64,000 bases of DNA from CAMPJU01 sp036675265 (GCA_036675265.1 JAKFFJ010000024.1:1-64000), one strand, 5' to 3'; counted from the first letter of the stretch, positions 52,725 through 61,165 are shown. Notes: generated by a model from the sequence alone, not told the origin. A program made the numbers and translations.

Positions 52725-53501
52725 ATGAAGGACAAGGAACAGATCGTCGCCAACTGGCTGCCGCGCTACACGGGCGTGCCGCTCGACGGGTTCGGCGAGC
52801 ACGTGCTGGTGACCAACTTCGGCGGGTACCTGGGCCACTTCAGCCGGCTCACCGGCGCGGAGGTCGTCGGCCTGGACCGGCCGATGCCCAGCGCGACCAC
52901 CGACGGCATCACCATGATCAACTTCGGCATGGGCAGCCCGAACGCGGCCACGCTGATGGACCTGCTGTCGGCGATCGCGCCCAGGGCGGTGCTGTTCCTG
53001 GGCAAGTGCGGCGGCCTGAAGAAGAAGAACCAGCTTGGCGACCTGGTGCTGCCCATCGCGGCGATCCGCGGCGATGGCACGTCCAACGACTACATGCCCC
53101 CCGAAGTGCCGGCGTTGCCGGCGTTCGCGCTGCAGCGCGCGGTGTCCACGATGATCCGCGACCTGGGCCACGACTACTGGACCGGTACGGTCTACACGAC
53201 CAACCGACGCGTCTGGGAACACGACGCCGCGTTCAAGGAATACCTGCGCACGCTGCGCTGCATGGCGATCGACATGGAGACCGCCACGATCTTCGCGGCC
53301 GGCTTCGCCAACCGCATTCCCTGCGGCGCCCTGCTGCTCGTCAGCGACCAGCCGATGATCCCGGAGGGGGTGAAGACCGAGGCATCCGACGCGCGCGTGT
53401 CGTCGGAGTTCGTGGAGAACCACATCCAGGTCGGGATCGAGGCCTTGCGGCTGATCCGCCGCCACGGCAAGTCCGTGCGGCACCTGCGGTTCGACGAATG
53501 A
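52725..53501 (+). CDS. AMP nucleosidase (short form)
   Basis: The 258-residue protein belongs to the nucleoside phosphorylase-like fold and matches short AMP nucleosidases: MKDKEQIVANWLPRYTG, NFGGYLGHFSRLTG, MINFGMGSPNAATLMDLL, AVLFLGKCGGLKKKNQLGDL, MAIDMETATIFAAGF and LLLVSDQPMIPEGVKTEASD. The enzyme splits AMP to adenine and ribose 5-phosphate and helps control purine pools. ATG 52707 is an alternative start six codons upstream; 52725 gives the usual length. The stop overlaps the DUF924 start (ATGA). Confidence 0.93.
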   Translation: MKDKEQIVANWLPRYTGVPLDGFGEHVLVTNFGGYLGHFSRLTGAEVVGLDRPMPSATTDGITMINFGMGSPNAATLMDLLSAIAPRAVLFLGKCGGLKKKNQLGDLVLPIAAIRGDGTSNDYMPPEVPALPAFALQRAVSTMIRDLGHDYWTGTVYTTNRRVWEHDAAFKEYLRTLRCMAIDMETATIFAAGFANRIPCGALLLVSDQPMIPEGVKTEASDARVSSEFVENHIQVGIEALRLIRRHGKSVRHLRFDE

Positions 53502-54040
53502 GCGCGGTGGCAACGGTGCCAGGTGACGTCGTGGCGTTCTGGCGCGAGGCCGGGCCGAAGCGGTGGTTCGCGACGGACGCCGCGTTCGATGCGGCATTCG
53601 ACCGACGTTTCCGCGAGGCGCACTTCGCCGCGTCGCGGCGCGAGCTCGATGGCTGGGCCGGGACACCGGAAGGTGGCCTGGCGCTGCTGTTGCTGCTCGA
53701 CCAGTTCCCGCGCAACGTGTTCCGTGGCACCGGCCACGCCTACGCGACGGATCCCCTCGCGCGGCACTTCGCCGAAGCCATGCTGGCGTCGGGGGACGAC
53801 GCGAAGGTCGAGCGACCGCTGCGGATGTTCTGCTACCTGCCGTTCCAGCATTCGGAAGCGATCGAGGACCAGGAGCGCGCGGTCGCGCTGTTGCAGGCGA
53901 TGGGCGAGGCGAAGTGGGCCCTGCACCACCGCGAGATCATCCGGCGCTTCGGGCGCTTCCCGCACCGCAACGCGCCGCTCGGGCGGGAAAGCACGCCCGA
54001 GGAGCGCGAGTTCCTCGCTGAGGGCGGTTTCGGCGGATAG
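53498..54040 (+). CDS. DUF924 family protein
   Basis: The 180-residue cytoplasmic protein matches DUF924: VVAFWREAGPKRWF, FDRRFREAHFAASR, GWAGTPEGGLALLLLLDQFPRNVFRGTGHAYATDP, PLRMFCYLPFQHSEAIEDQERAVAL and the late RRFGRFPHRNAPLGRESTPEE. The fold is helical and TPR-like; the function is unknown. It is translationally coupled to AMP nucleosidase by a four-base overlap. A REP pair follows within 15 bases of its stop. Confidence 0.92.
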   Translation: MSAVATVPGDVVAFWREAGPKRWFATDAAFDAAFDRRFREAHFAASRRELDGWAGTPEGGLALLLLLDQFPRNVFRGTGHAYATDPLARHFAEAMLASGDDAKVERPLRMFCYLPFQHSEAIEDQERAVALLQAMGEAKWALHHREIIRRFGRFPHRNAPLGRESTPEEREFLAEGGFGG

Positions 54041-54051
54041 CCTGGCGCTGT

Positions 54052-54102
54052 GTGGGAGCCGCCACGGCGGCGAAGCGCTTTGCCGGCATCCCGGCTCCCA
54101 CA
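54052..54102. repeat. REP-like pair (GTGGGAGC class, inverted)
   Basis: GTGGGAGCCGCCACGGCGGC (54052-54071) is followed after 20 or so bases by CGGCTCCCAC (54092-54101), the reverse complement of the element head. Together they can fold into a larger stem between the convergent DUF924 and Grx4 genes. Confidence 0.78.
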
Positions 54103-54113
54103 ACGTCCTTCGC

Positions 54114-55040
54114 TCAATAACGCGGAACGCTCGGGTCGACGTCGGCCCAGGCTTCGGTGCCGCCGATGACGTTGTGCAGGTCGCGGAAGCCGCGCTGGCG
54201 GAAGTGCTCGGCGGCCTGGGCGCTGCGGTTGCCGTGGTGGCAGAGGAACGCGATGGCCGTGTCCTTCGGCAAGGCCTCCAGTTCCGCCAGGCCGTTGTCG
54301 TCCAGCGTGCGGAATGCCACGGGGGCTGGCGCGAGTGCGCGCTCGTCGGCCGGGCGGACGTCGACCAGCAGCAGGTCGCCCGCGGCCACGCGCCGCGCGG
54401 CTTCGTCGGGCGACAGGGCAAGGACCTTCGGCGGCGCGTTCGGGTTCTCGATGAACAGGCCCTTGCCGCGCGCGTCGTCGACCCAGTCGATGCGCAGGCC
54501 CTCGGCGCGGCGCGCGGACGCCAGGTCGAACTGCACGCGCACGCCGCCGGCCTCCGTGGCGATCGCGTCCGGGTCGGTCGCGGCCAGCTGCAGGCGCGCG
54601 TTGAACTGCGGGTCGACCGTCACCTGCAGGGCATGGCCACCGCCGGCATTGGCGATGGCGTCGCGCAACATCCTCGCGGCTTCGGGGGCGATGGTGATCG
54701 ATGGTGGCGTGCGGTCCGGCGCCGCGACGCCGAGTGCCGCATGCAGCTCGCCGCTGTTCGCCATCTGCTCGATGATGTCGCTGCCGCCGACGAGATCGCC
54801 GCCGATGTAGAGCTGGGGAATGGTCGGCCACTGGCCGTACGCCTTGATGCCCTCCCGGATCTCCGGGTCGGCCAGCACGTCGACGTGCGCGAAGTCGACG
54901 CCGGTGCCCGACAGCGCGCCGACCGCCTTCGCCGAAAAGCCGCACTGCGGCGCTTGGGGCGAGCCCTTCATGAAGAGGACGACGCGATTGGCTTCGAGCA
55001 CCGAGCGGATGCGGGCCTGGAGGGCGGGATCGAGGGACAT
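54114..55040 (-). CDS. Monothiol glutaredoxin / IscA-like / rhodanese fusion (Grx4 type)
   Basis: The 308-residue protein starts with a CGFS monothiol glutaredoxin (residues 1-105; VVLFMKGSPQAPQCGFSAKA, WPTIPQLYIGGDLVGGSDI), which binds or moves Fe-S clusters. Residues about 115-205 look like an A-type carrier (ITIAPEAARMLRDAI, GLFIENPNAPPK) but carry none of the three cysteines of IscA. The C-terminus is a rhodanese domain with Cys267 in FLCHHGNRSAQAA. Grx4-type proteins of this length occur in xanthomonads. A role in Fe-S or sulfur trafficking is inferred. ATG 55040 is chosen because it gives the usual Grx lead-in. Confidence 0.9.
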   Translation of the reverse strand: MSLDPALQARIRSVLEANRVVLFMKGSPQAPQCGFSAKAVGALSGTGVDFAHVDVLADPEIREGIKAYGQWPTIPQLYIGGDLVGGSDIIEQMANSGELHAALGVAAPDRTPPSITIAPEAARMLRDAIANAGGGHALQVTVDPQFNARLQLAATDPDAIATEAGGVRVQFDLASARRAEGLRIDWVDDARGKGLFIENPNAPPKVLALSPDEAARRVAAGDLLLVDVRPADERALAPAPVAFRTLDDNGLAELEALPKDTAIAFLCHHGNRSAQAAEHFRQRGFRDLHNVIGGTEAWADVDPSVPRY

Positions 55041-55151
55041 GGCGGCGCTGCCTTGCGGGGGAAACACACAGTTTAGGCGCTCGTCGCACCGCTCCCCAAG
55101 GCTGAACGTCGCCCGCCGGGTCGTTCATGAATGCGACGGGGGTGCGCTGGC

Positions 55152-55988
55152 ATGATCGCCGGCATGCACCCGTCCCGGTCGCTGCATCGCCCGCCACGCA
55201 GGCCCCATGCCTGGGCGTGGGCGTTCGCCGGTTCGCAACTGGTGGTCGCGCTGGCGTGGTGGCGGATGGGATGGCAGGTCGGGTTGCCGGCGTTGCTGGT
55301 GTCGCACGTGCCGTTCGTGTGGGGCACCCTGGTCCCGACATCGGGGTTGTTCAGCCCCGTGCTGGCGCGGTTGCCGACGGACGATCGCGTCGTGTGGCTG
55401 ACCATCGACGATGGTCCGTCGGCCGACACCCTCGAAATCCTCGAACTGCTGGGCGCCGCGGGCGCCCGGGCCACGTTCTTCCTGGTCGGCGAGCGCGCCG
55501 CGGCGCGTCCGCAACTCGTGCGCGAGATCGTCAGGCGCGGGCACGACATCGGCAACCACAGCGCCACCCATCCGCAGGCCTGGTTCTGGGCGCTGTCGCC
55601 GCGACGGATGCGCGAGGAAGTGGCCCGCACCCAGCAGGTCCTGGAAGGCATCACCGGCTCGCGGCCGCGCTGGTTCCGCGCCGTGGTGGGCATGGCCAAT
55701 CCGTTCGTGGCCGCCGCATTGCGGGCGCACGGGCTGGCGCGGGTCGCCTGGAGCGCGCGCGGGTTCGACGCGCTGGAGTCGGACCCGGCGCGCGCGCTCG
55801 CACGCATCGAACGGCAGTTGCAGCCGGGCGCGATCGTGCTGCTGCACGAAGGGGCGCCGCACGGGCGCAACGTGGAACTGGTGGCGTTGCTGCTGCAACG
55901 CCTGGCCGCGCTCGGCTACCGCACCGCATTGCCCGAGCAGTTCGACGCCGAAATTGCCTCGGACGACGACCTGGTAGGAGCGGCGTAA
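55152..55988 (+). CDS. Polysaccharide deacetylase (NodB) family protein
   Basis: The 278-residue protein has two N-terminal hydrophobic stretches and then a NodB domain: motif 1 LTIDDGPSADT (Asp86, Asp87), motif 2 GNHSATHPQ (His136, His140), motif 3 RPRWFRAVVG and motif 5 AIVLLHEGAPHGRN. Members remove acetyl groups from polysaccharides, including peptidoglycan. ATG 55131 and 55164 are alternative starts. The last residues VGAA and the TAA stop lie inside a GTAGGAGC-class REP element, so the natural C-terminus has been replaced or trimmed by the repeat. Confidence 0.88.
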   Translation: MIAGMHPSRSLHRPPRRPHAWAWAFAGSQLVVALAWWRMGWQVGLPALLVSHVPFVWGTLVPTSGLFSPVLARLPTDDRVVWLTIDDGPSADTLEILELLGAAGARATFFLVGERAAARPQLVREIVRRGHDIGNHSATHPQAWFWALSPRRMREEVARTQQVLEGITGSRPRWFRAVVGMANPFVAAALRAHGLARVAWSARGFDALESDPARALARIERQLQPGAIVLLHEGAPHGRNVELVALLLQRLAALGYRTALPEQFDAEIASDDDLVGAA

Positions 55989-55996
55989 GCCGCCAC
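55974..55996. repeat. REP-like palindrome (GTAGGAGC class) providing a stop codon
   Basis: GTAGGAGCGGCGTAAGCCGC with CACC after it is the plus-strand form of the copy at 17861-17884. Its TAA ends the deacetylase frame, and it runs up to two bases before the methyltransferase stop on the other strand. Confidence 0.82.
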
Positions 55997-55997
55997 C

Positions 55998-56693
55998 TCA
56001 ACCCTCGGCGACGATCCGCCAGTTGTTGAACGGCGTGTTCCCGAACAGTGGCGTGAACGTCGACCGCAATCCCGCCGCCGCGAACCTGGCGCGCAACGCA
56101 TCGGCGTCCGGATAGCGGCGCGGACCGGCGTTCATCCAGCCGAGCGCCCGTGAGAGCGCGTCCACGCCGCGGGTGACCCGGCCGCGCGGGCTGCCGTCGT
56201 CCAGGCCCGTGCGGATCACCAGGCGCGCCCCGGGCGCGAGCATGGCCACGGCCGCGCCCAGCATCGCGTCCTGCACCAGCGGGTCGACGAACTGCAGGAC
56301 ATCGAGGATCGCGACGCTGCCTCGGTGCGCGGGCGCTCCGCCGGCCAGGTCGATGGCCTCGAAGGCGACGCCGGTCAACCGCGCGCGCGTCGCGGCCTGC
56401 CTGGCCCGCGCGATCTTCGGCCGGTCGTTGTCGATGCCCCGGTACGGCAGGTCGATGCCCTGCGCGCGCAATGCGTGCGCCAGCAGGCCGATGCCGCAGC
56501 CGAGGTCCAAAAGCGGTGCATGCGTGCCGCGCAACGCATCGACGACGCCGGGGTAGAGGGGGTCGGTCCGCAGCTTGGCAACGGCGTAGTGGTAATGCCA
56601 GCGGTTTCCATGCCAACGGGCGGGGAGGTACGCGCGGGCGACGGCGCGTGCGGCGGCGGCGTCCAGCGGAACGCCGGCGGCGCGATCGTTCAC
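55998..56693 (-). CDS. Class I SAM-dependent methyltransferase
   Basis: The 231-residue protein has the Rossmann SAM-binding motif LLDLGCGIGLLAHAL, acidic residue GIDNDRPKI at the end of strand 2, and VAILDVLQFVD at strand 4. The N-terminus ARWHGNRWHYHYAVAKL is typical of small uncharacterised methyltransferases. The GTG start overlaps the SGNH hydrolase stop (GTGA), so it is the last gene of the aminotransferase operon. The substrate is unknown. Confidence 0.88.
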   Translation of the reverse strand: MNDRAAGVPLDAAAARAVARAYLPARWHGNRWHYHYAVAKLRTDPLYPGVVDALRGTHAPLLDLGCGIGLLAHALRAQGIDLPYRGIDNDRPKIARARQAATRARLTGVAFEAIDLAGGAPAHRGSVAILDVLQFVDPLVQDAMLGAAVAMLAPGARLVIRTGLDDGSPRGRVTRGVDALSRALGWMNAGPRRYPDADALRARFAAAGLRSTFTPLFGNTPFNNWRIVAEG

Positions 56694-57298
56694 CCGGACG
56701 CCAGCAGTTCGTGCGCGACCGGCAGTGCCGCGTCCGTCCACAGCGCGTGCATCGCCGCGGAGGGATGCAGGCGGTCGCCGATGAGCATGCCGTCCTCGGT
56801 GCCCCGCTCGCGACTGATGCCGGTGATGTCGACGAACGCAACGCCCTGGCGCTCGGCGACCGTGCGTGCCGCGTCGTTGTAGGCATCGATTTCCCCGGCG
56901 ACCTGCGCGGGATCGCGGCCCTGTTCGCGCGCGAACGGCGTCACCCCCCAATCGGGGATCGACAGCACCATCACGCGCCCCGGGTCGCCGCCCGCATGGC
57001 CCACCGCACGGCGCAGCAGGTCGCCGAACTCGCCGCGGTACTCGGCCACGCTGCGTCCGCGGTACTGGTTGTTGACGCCGACCAGCAAGGTCACGAAGTC
57101 GAAGCGGCCGAGCGGCTCCTCGCCGTCGATCGCCGCGCACAGTTCGTCGGTCGTCCAACCCGTGGTGGCAATGATGCGGGGTGCCTCGAGCGCGACGCCG
57201 CGCTCCCGCAACAGCCGCGCGAGCCGCGTCGGCCAGCGCGCTTCGGCAGGGATCCCTTCGCCGATGGTGTAGCTGTCGCCGAGCGCGAGGTACTTCAT
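56690..57298 (-). CDS. SGNH/GDSL hydrolase family protein
   Basis: The 202-residue esterase-like protein has block I YLALGDSYTIGEG (Ser9), block II Gly in TTGWTTDEL, block III GVNNQYRG and block V DRLHPSAAMH with the Asp-x2-His pair. It has no signal peptide, so it is cytoplasmic. Its start overlaps the aminotransferase stop and its stop the methyltransferase start, giving a tight three-gene operon. The natural ester is unknown. Confidence 0.93.
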   Translation of the reverse strand: MKYLALGDSYTIGEGIPAEARWPTRLARLLRERGVALEAPRIIATTGWTTDELCAAIDGEEPLGRFDFVTLLVGVNNQYRGRSVAEYRGEFGDLLRRAVGHAGGDPGRVMVLSIPDWGVTPFAREQGRDPAQVAGEIDAYNDAARTVAERQGVAFVDITGISRERGTEDGMLIGDRLHPSAAMHALWTDAALPVAHELLASG

Positions 57299-58533
57299 GC
57301 GACGGCGGTGTCGCGTTCGATGGCGCCGGCGAGCACGCGGTCGATGCGCGCGAACACGTCGCGCAACACGTTGGCCTCCGGCAGCAGGGTGACGCGGAAG
57401 TGGTCGCGGTAGGGGACGTTGAAGCTCGAGCCCGGCACGACCAGCACGCCTTCCTCCTCCAGCAGCCGCAGGGCGAAACGGTGGTCGTCGAAGCCGCGCG
57501 CGGCGGCGCCGGTCACGCGCGGGAACGCGTACAGCGCGCCCCGCGGCTCGACCAGCACCAGGTGCTCGCTGGCGGCACAGGCCTCGGCGACCGCGCGGCG
57601 CGCCTCGTGCAGGCGCCCGCCGGGCGCGCATAACGGGCCGATGGTGTCCTCGCCGTGCAGCGCCGCTTCCACGGCGAGCTGCCCCGGCACGTTCGCGCAC
57701 AGGCGCAGTGCGCCCAGCAGGTCCATCGCGTGGTGGAAGTCGCCGGACGCCAGCGGGTCGCCAGACAGCACCGCCCAGCCGACCCGCCAGCCGCAGGCGC
57801 GATGCACCTTGGACAGGCCGCCGAACGACAGGCAGGGCAGGTCGCCGGCCAGCGGCGCCAGCGGTTGGAACGCGGCGCCGTCGTAGAGGATCCCGTCGTA
57901 GATCTCGTCGCTGAGCAGCAGCAGCCGGTGCCGCGCGGCGACCGCCACGATGCGCTCGAGCAGTTCGCGCGGGTACACCGCGCCGGTGGGATTGTTGGGA
58001 TTGATCAGGACGATGGCGCGGGTGCGCGACGACACGCGCGCTGCGATCTCCTCCGGATCCGGAAGGAAGTCGTTGCCGGCGTCGCAGCGGTAGTACACCG
58101 GGCGGCCGTCGTTGAGGATGGTCGCGGCCGACCACAGCGGGTAATCGGGCGAGGGCAGCAGCACCTCGTCGCCGGGGTTGAGCAGCGCGCGCAGCGACAG
58201 GTCGATCAGCTCGCTGACGCCGTTGCCGACGAACACGCGCTCGGGGGCGGCGTTCGGCGTGCCGCGTGCCCTGTGGAACGCGGCGATCGCCTCGCGCGCG
58301 GCGGGCAGTCCCTGCTGGTGCGTGTACGGGTCGGTGCCGCCGATGTTGTCGGCGATCGCGCGCTGCAGGTGCTCCGGCGCGCGGAAACCGAAGGCCCCCG
58401 GGTTGCCGATGTTGAGCTTGACGAGCGTGCGGCCCCCGGCCTCGAGTTCGCGCGCGCGACGGGCAAGCTCGCCGCGGATCTCGTAGCGCACCTCGGAAAG
58501 GCGCTCGCGGGTCTTCAGGCTGGACGCGGACAT
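57295..58533 (-). CDS. Pyridoxal phosphate-dependent aminotransferase (AlaA-like)
   Basis: The 412-residue class I/II aminotransferase shows the N-terminal YEIRGELARRARELE, KLNIGNPGAFGF, VFVGNGVSELIDLSL, LLPSPDYPLWSAA, INPNNPTGAVYP and the PLP-binding Lys in GLSKVHRACGWRVGW. These features match the AlaA group that makes alanine from pyruvate and glutamate. It heads the operon with the SGNH hydrolase and methyltransferase. A REP pair lies upstream of its start. Confidence 0.92.
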   Translation of the reverse strand: MSASSLKTRERLSEVRYEIRGELARRARELEAGGRTLVKLNIGNPGAFGFRAPEHLQRAIADNIGGTDPYTHQQGLPAAREAIAAFHRARGTPNAAPERVFVGNGVSELIDLSLRALLNPGDEVLLPSPDYPLWSAATILNDGRPVYYRCDAGNDFLPDPEEIAARVSSRTRAIVLINPNNPTGAVYPRELLERIVAVAARHRLLLLSDEIYDGILYDGAAFQPLAPLAGDLPCLSFGGLSKVHRACGWRVGWAVLSGDPLASGDFHHAMDLLGALRLCANVPGQLAVEAALHGEDTIGPLCAPGGRLHEARRAVAEACAASEHLVLVEPRGALYAFPRVTGAAARGFDDHRFALRLLEEEGVLVVPGSSFNVPYRDHFRVTLLPEANVLRDVFARIDRVLAGAIERDTAVA

Positions 58534-58567
58534 GCAGCGGCCGTGGCGGGGGCGGGACCGCCATTAT

Positions 58568-58624
58568 GTGGGAGCCGCCATGGCGGCGAAGTCGTCGCCG
58601 GTTCGCCGCCATGGCGGGTCCCAC
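58568..58624. repeat. Inverted REP pair (BIME-like) between alaA-like and rsgA genes
   Basis: GTGGGAGCCGCCATGGCGGC plus GAA (58568-58590) and its inverted partner (58602-58624, one base changed) are separated by 11 bases, so the whole unit can fold into a long cruciform. It lies in the divergent promoter region of two genes, an uncommon place for REP elements. Confidence 0.85.
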
Positions 58625-58625
58625 A

Positions 58626-58671
58626 TAGAATCGGCGGCATGCCTCGAACCGCCCATGCCTCCGATCGCTGA
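58626..58671 (+). promoter_or_regulatory. rsgA promoter -10 with possible leaderless 10-codon upstream ORF
   Basis: TAGAAT (58626-58631) directly follows the REP pair. Seven bases later an ATG (58639) opens a ten-codon frame (MPRTAHASDR, stop at 58669-58671) that overlaps the rsgA start at 58655 in another frame. Whether it is translated is unknown. Confidence 0.3.
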
Positions 58672-59743
58672 ACGCGCCGCGCTGCAGGCGATCGGCTGGC
58701 CCGCCGACGCGCTGCCTGCGGCCTGGCGCGAGGCGTTGGCCCTGCATCCGGGCGCGCGCCCGGCACGGGTGGTCGAACAGCATCGGTCCGGTTACGTGGT
58801 GGCCGAGGGCCCCGGCACCGGCCATACGGCCGAATCGCTGCCCGAATGGCAGCGGGCGCCGGCCTACCGCAAGGGCGAGACCGCCGCGGAGGAACGCCCG
58901 GCGGTCGGCGATTGGGTCCTGATCGAGGGCGTGGGCGAGGCGTCGAGCATCGTGGCGCTGCTGCCGCGGCGCGGCGCGATCAAGCGCGGCGCCGCGGGCG
59001 AGCATTACCGCCAGCAGGTGATCGCGGCGAACGTGGACACGGTGCTGGTGGTGAGCGGCCTGGACGCGGATTTCAACCCCCGCCGGATCGAGCGCTACCT
59101 GCTGCTCGTCGCGGGCAGCGGGGCCGTGCCGGTCGTGGTGCTGACCAAGGCCGACAAGGCGCTGGCCCAGGACCCGGGTGCGGTCGACGCGGCCCGCGCC
59201 GCATTGGCCGACGCCATTGCCGGGGACGTGCCGGTGCTGGCCGTCAATGCGAAATCGGGCGGGGAGGTTGCAGCACTCGATCGCTGGTTGCGGCCCGGCA
59301 CCACTGCGGTGCTGGTCGGCAGCTCCGGCGCGGGCAAGTCCACGCTGACCAACACGCTGCTCGGCACCGAGCGCATGAAGACCGCCGAGGTCCGCGAAAG
59401 CGACGACCGCGGGCGCCACACCACGACCCACCGCGCGCTGATTCCGCTGCCCTCCGGCGCCTGCCTGATCGACACGCCCGGCATGCGCGAGCTCAAGCCC
59501 ACCGGCGAGGAGGTCGTGGCCGAGAGCTTCACCGACATCGAGGCGCTGGCGGCCGAATGCCGCTTCCGCGACTGCGCCCATGCCACCGAGCCCGGGTGCG
59601 CCATCCGCGCGGCGCTCGACGCCGGCACCCTCGATCCCGGCCGCCTGGCCAACTACCGCAAGCTCAGCGAGGAAGTCGCCGGCGCCGCCACCAGGCTCGC
59701 CGGCCGCCGTGCCGACCAGAAGAAGAAAGGCAAAGGCAATTAG
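58655..59743 (+). CDS. rsgA: Ribosome small subunit-dependent GTPase A
   Basis: RsgA is a late 30S assembly checkpoint GTPase. The 362-residue protein has an OB-fold with PAVGDWVLIEG, then a circularly permuted GTPase order: G4 LTKADK, G5 NAKSGG, G1 VGSSGAGKSTLTN, G2 RGRHTTTHR and G3 LIDTPGMREL, followed by the zinc finger CRFRDCAHATEPGC. ATG 58655 gives the normal start for the group; open frame upstream crosses REP sequence. It ends at the edge of a 29-bp inverted repeat. Confidence 0.95.
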   Translation: MPPIAERAALQAIGWPADALPAAWREALALHPGARPARVVEQHRSGYVVAEGPGTGHTAESLPEWQRAPAYRKGETAAEERPAVGDWVLIEGVGEASSIVALLPRRGAIKRGAAGEHYRQQVIAANVDTVLVVSGLDADFNPRRIERYLLLVAGSGAVPVVVLTKADKALAQDPGAVDAARAALADAIAGDVPVLAVNAKSGGEVAALDRWLRPGTTAVLVGSSGAGKSTLTNTLLGTERMKTAEVRESDDRGRHTTTHRALIPLPSGACLIDTPGMRELKPTGEEVVAESFTDIEALAAECRFRDCAHATEPGCAIRAALDAGTLDPGRLANYRKLSEEVAGAATRLAGRRADQKKKGKGN

Positions 59744-59825
59744 CCACGGATCACACAGATGAACACGGATAGAGCAAAACAATTCTTGCCCCGCCTTATC
59801 TGTGTTCATCTGTGTGATCCGTGGC
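59743..59825. repeat. 29-bp inverted repeat between rsgA and the QEGLA gene
   Basis: Arms 59743-59771 and 59797-59825 (GCCACGGATCACACAGATGA... and its reverse complement) match in 28 of 29 positions, with a G-T pair at the other, around a 25-base AT-rich spacer. The sequence resembles a GATGAACACGGATA-type palindrome scattered in many bacterial genomes. G+C is lower than the surroundings. The left arm starts on the last base of the rsgA stop. No transposase lies inside. Confidence 0.88.
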
Positions 59826-59847
59826 AAGAAATGCTTTTGGGGCTTTC

Positions 59848-61116
59848 ATGACCCACTCGGCGGACGTGAGGCACCACGCGGCGCTGGATGCGCGGATGGT
59901 GGACGCGGCGCGGGGGATCCGGTTGCTGACGCTCACCAGCTGGCCGGCCAGCGAACAGGCGGCGTTCCTGGCCGATTACGCGCGCGGGCAGCCGCGCCTG
60001 CCGCGCCACGACTACCCGGCGCACGATTTCAGCGCGGAGCGTCGCGAGCTGGCCGCCGTGGCCGCGGAGGCCGATCCCGACCATCCGCTCGGGACCTACG
60101 TCGCGGAGTCCGCACGGAGCTGGGACGTCGCCGCGCAGTTGCTGGAGGCACTCGGCACCGCGGCGGTCACCACCCATTCCATCGCGCTGTACGGGCGGCC
60201 GGACGAGAAGCTGCCGGGCGGCCCCAGTACCCGGGAGGCCGCGCGGCACTTCATCGAGATCGCCGACGAACTCGACCGGGAATTGCTGGCACCGGCGGAA
60301 AACGTCGAGATTTCGGCGACGGCGTTGCAGTTGCAGCTGCAGTCCGACCTCGACCGGTTCTTCGACGGCCGCGTCATCGAGGTCGTGCTCGACCCGGAAC
60401 TGATCGCCAAGGCCGCCGCGGGCGCGACCCGCATCCGGCTGCGTGCCGGCGCCGCCTATTCGGACTACGACCGCCAGCAGCTCTACCACCACGAGGCGCT
60501 GGTGCATTCGCTCACCGCGCTCAACGGGCGCGAACAGCCGGTGCTGGCCAGCCTGGCGCTGGCCTCCCCACGCACCACCGCCACCCAGGAAGGCCTGGCG
60601 ACGTTCGCCGAGCAGATCACCGGCAGCATCGACATCGAGCGCATGAAGCGGATCAGCCTGCGCATCGACGCGGTGGCGATGGCACTGGAGGGCGCGGATT
60701 TCCTCGAGGTGTTCCGCTATTTCCTGGCCGCGGGCCAGACCGAGGCGGAGGGGTTCGCATCGTCGCAGCGCGTGTTCCGCGGCGTGCCCGTCACCGGCGG
60801 GTCGGCCTTCACCAAGGACGCGGTGTACCTGCGCGGCCTGATCGGCGTGCACACGTTCTTCCGCTGGGCGCTGCGCCACCGGCAGCTGCGGCTGTGCCGG
60901 CTGCTGTTTGCCGGGAAGATGACGCTGGCGGACGTGTTGCGCTTCGAGCCGCTGTTCGACGCCTCCGGGGGCACGCCGGCGCTCCTGCCGCCGCGCTGGC
61001 TGCCCCGCTGGGTCGCCCGCGCGAACGGCCTGGCCGGGATGCTGGCGTTTTCCCTGTTCGCCAACCGCATCCGGCTGGACCGGATCCTCGAGACCGAGAC
61101 CGTCCTCGACCTTTAG
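59848..61116 (+). CDS. Flavohemoglobin expression-modulating QEGLA motif protein (DUF1704)
   Basis: The 422-residue protein matches the DUF1704 family, named from a gene that affected flavohemoglobin expression. It has the defining TQEGLATFAE (Gln247-Ala251), which with nearby HHEALVHSLTALNG forms a HEXXH-like HEALVH/E arrangement suggesting a zinc peptidase fold. Other landmarks are RLRAGAAYSDYDRQQLYHHE and FTKDAVYLRGLIGVHTFFRW. Its biochemical role is not established. The ATG at 59848 is chosen because it lies clear of the inverted repeat. Confidence 0.9.
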   Translation: MTHSADVRHHAALDARMVDAARGIRLLTLTSWPASEQAAFLADYARGQPRLPRHDYPAHDFSAERRELAAVAAEADPDHPLGTYVAESARSWDVAAQLLEALGTAAVTTHSIALYGRPDEKLPGGPSTREAARHFIEIADELDRELLAPAENVEISATALQLQLQSDLDRFFDGRVIEVVLDPELIAKAAAGATRIRLRAGAAYSDYDRQQLYHHEALVHSLTALNGREQPVLASLALASPRTTATQEGLATFAEQITGSIDIERMKRISLRIDAVAMALEGADFLEVFRYFLAAGQTEAEGFASSQRVFRGVPVTGGSAFTKDAVYLRGLIGVHTFFRWALRHRQLRLCRLLFAGKMTLADVLRFEPLFDASGGTPALLPPRWLPRWVARANGLAGMLAFSLFANRIRLDRILETETVLDL

Positions 61117-61165
61117 CGCACCGGGGCCACGCTAGAATCGTCGATCCCCCCGCGTTGCCGCCGAA

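Noticed and set aside
59743..59825. Terminal inverted repeats of an insertion sequence
   Set aside because: Only 25 bases separate the arms and no transposase is present.
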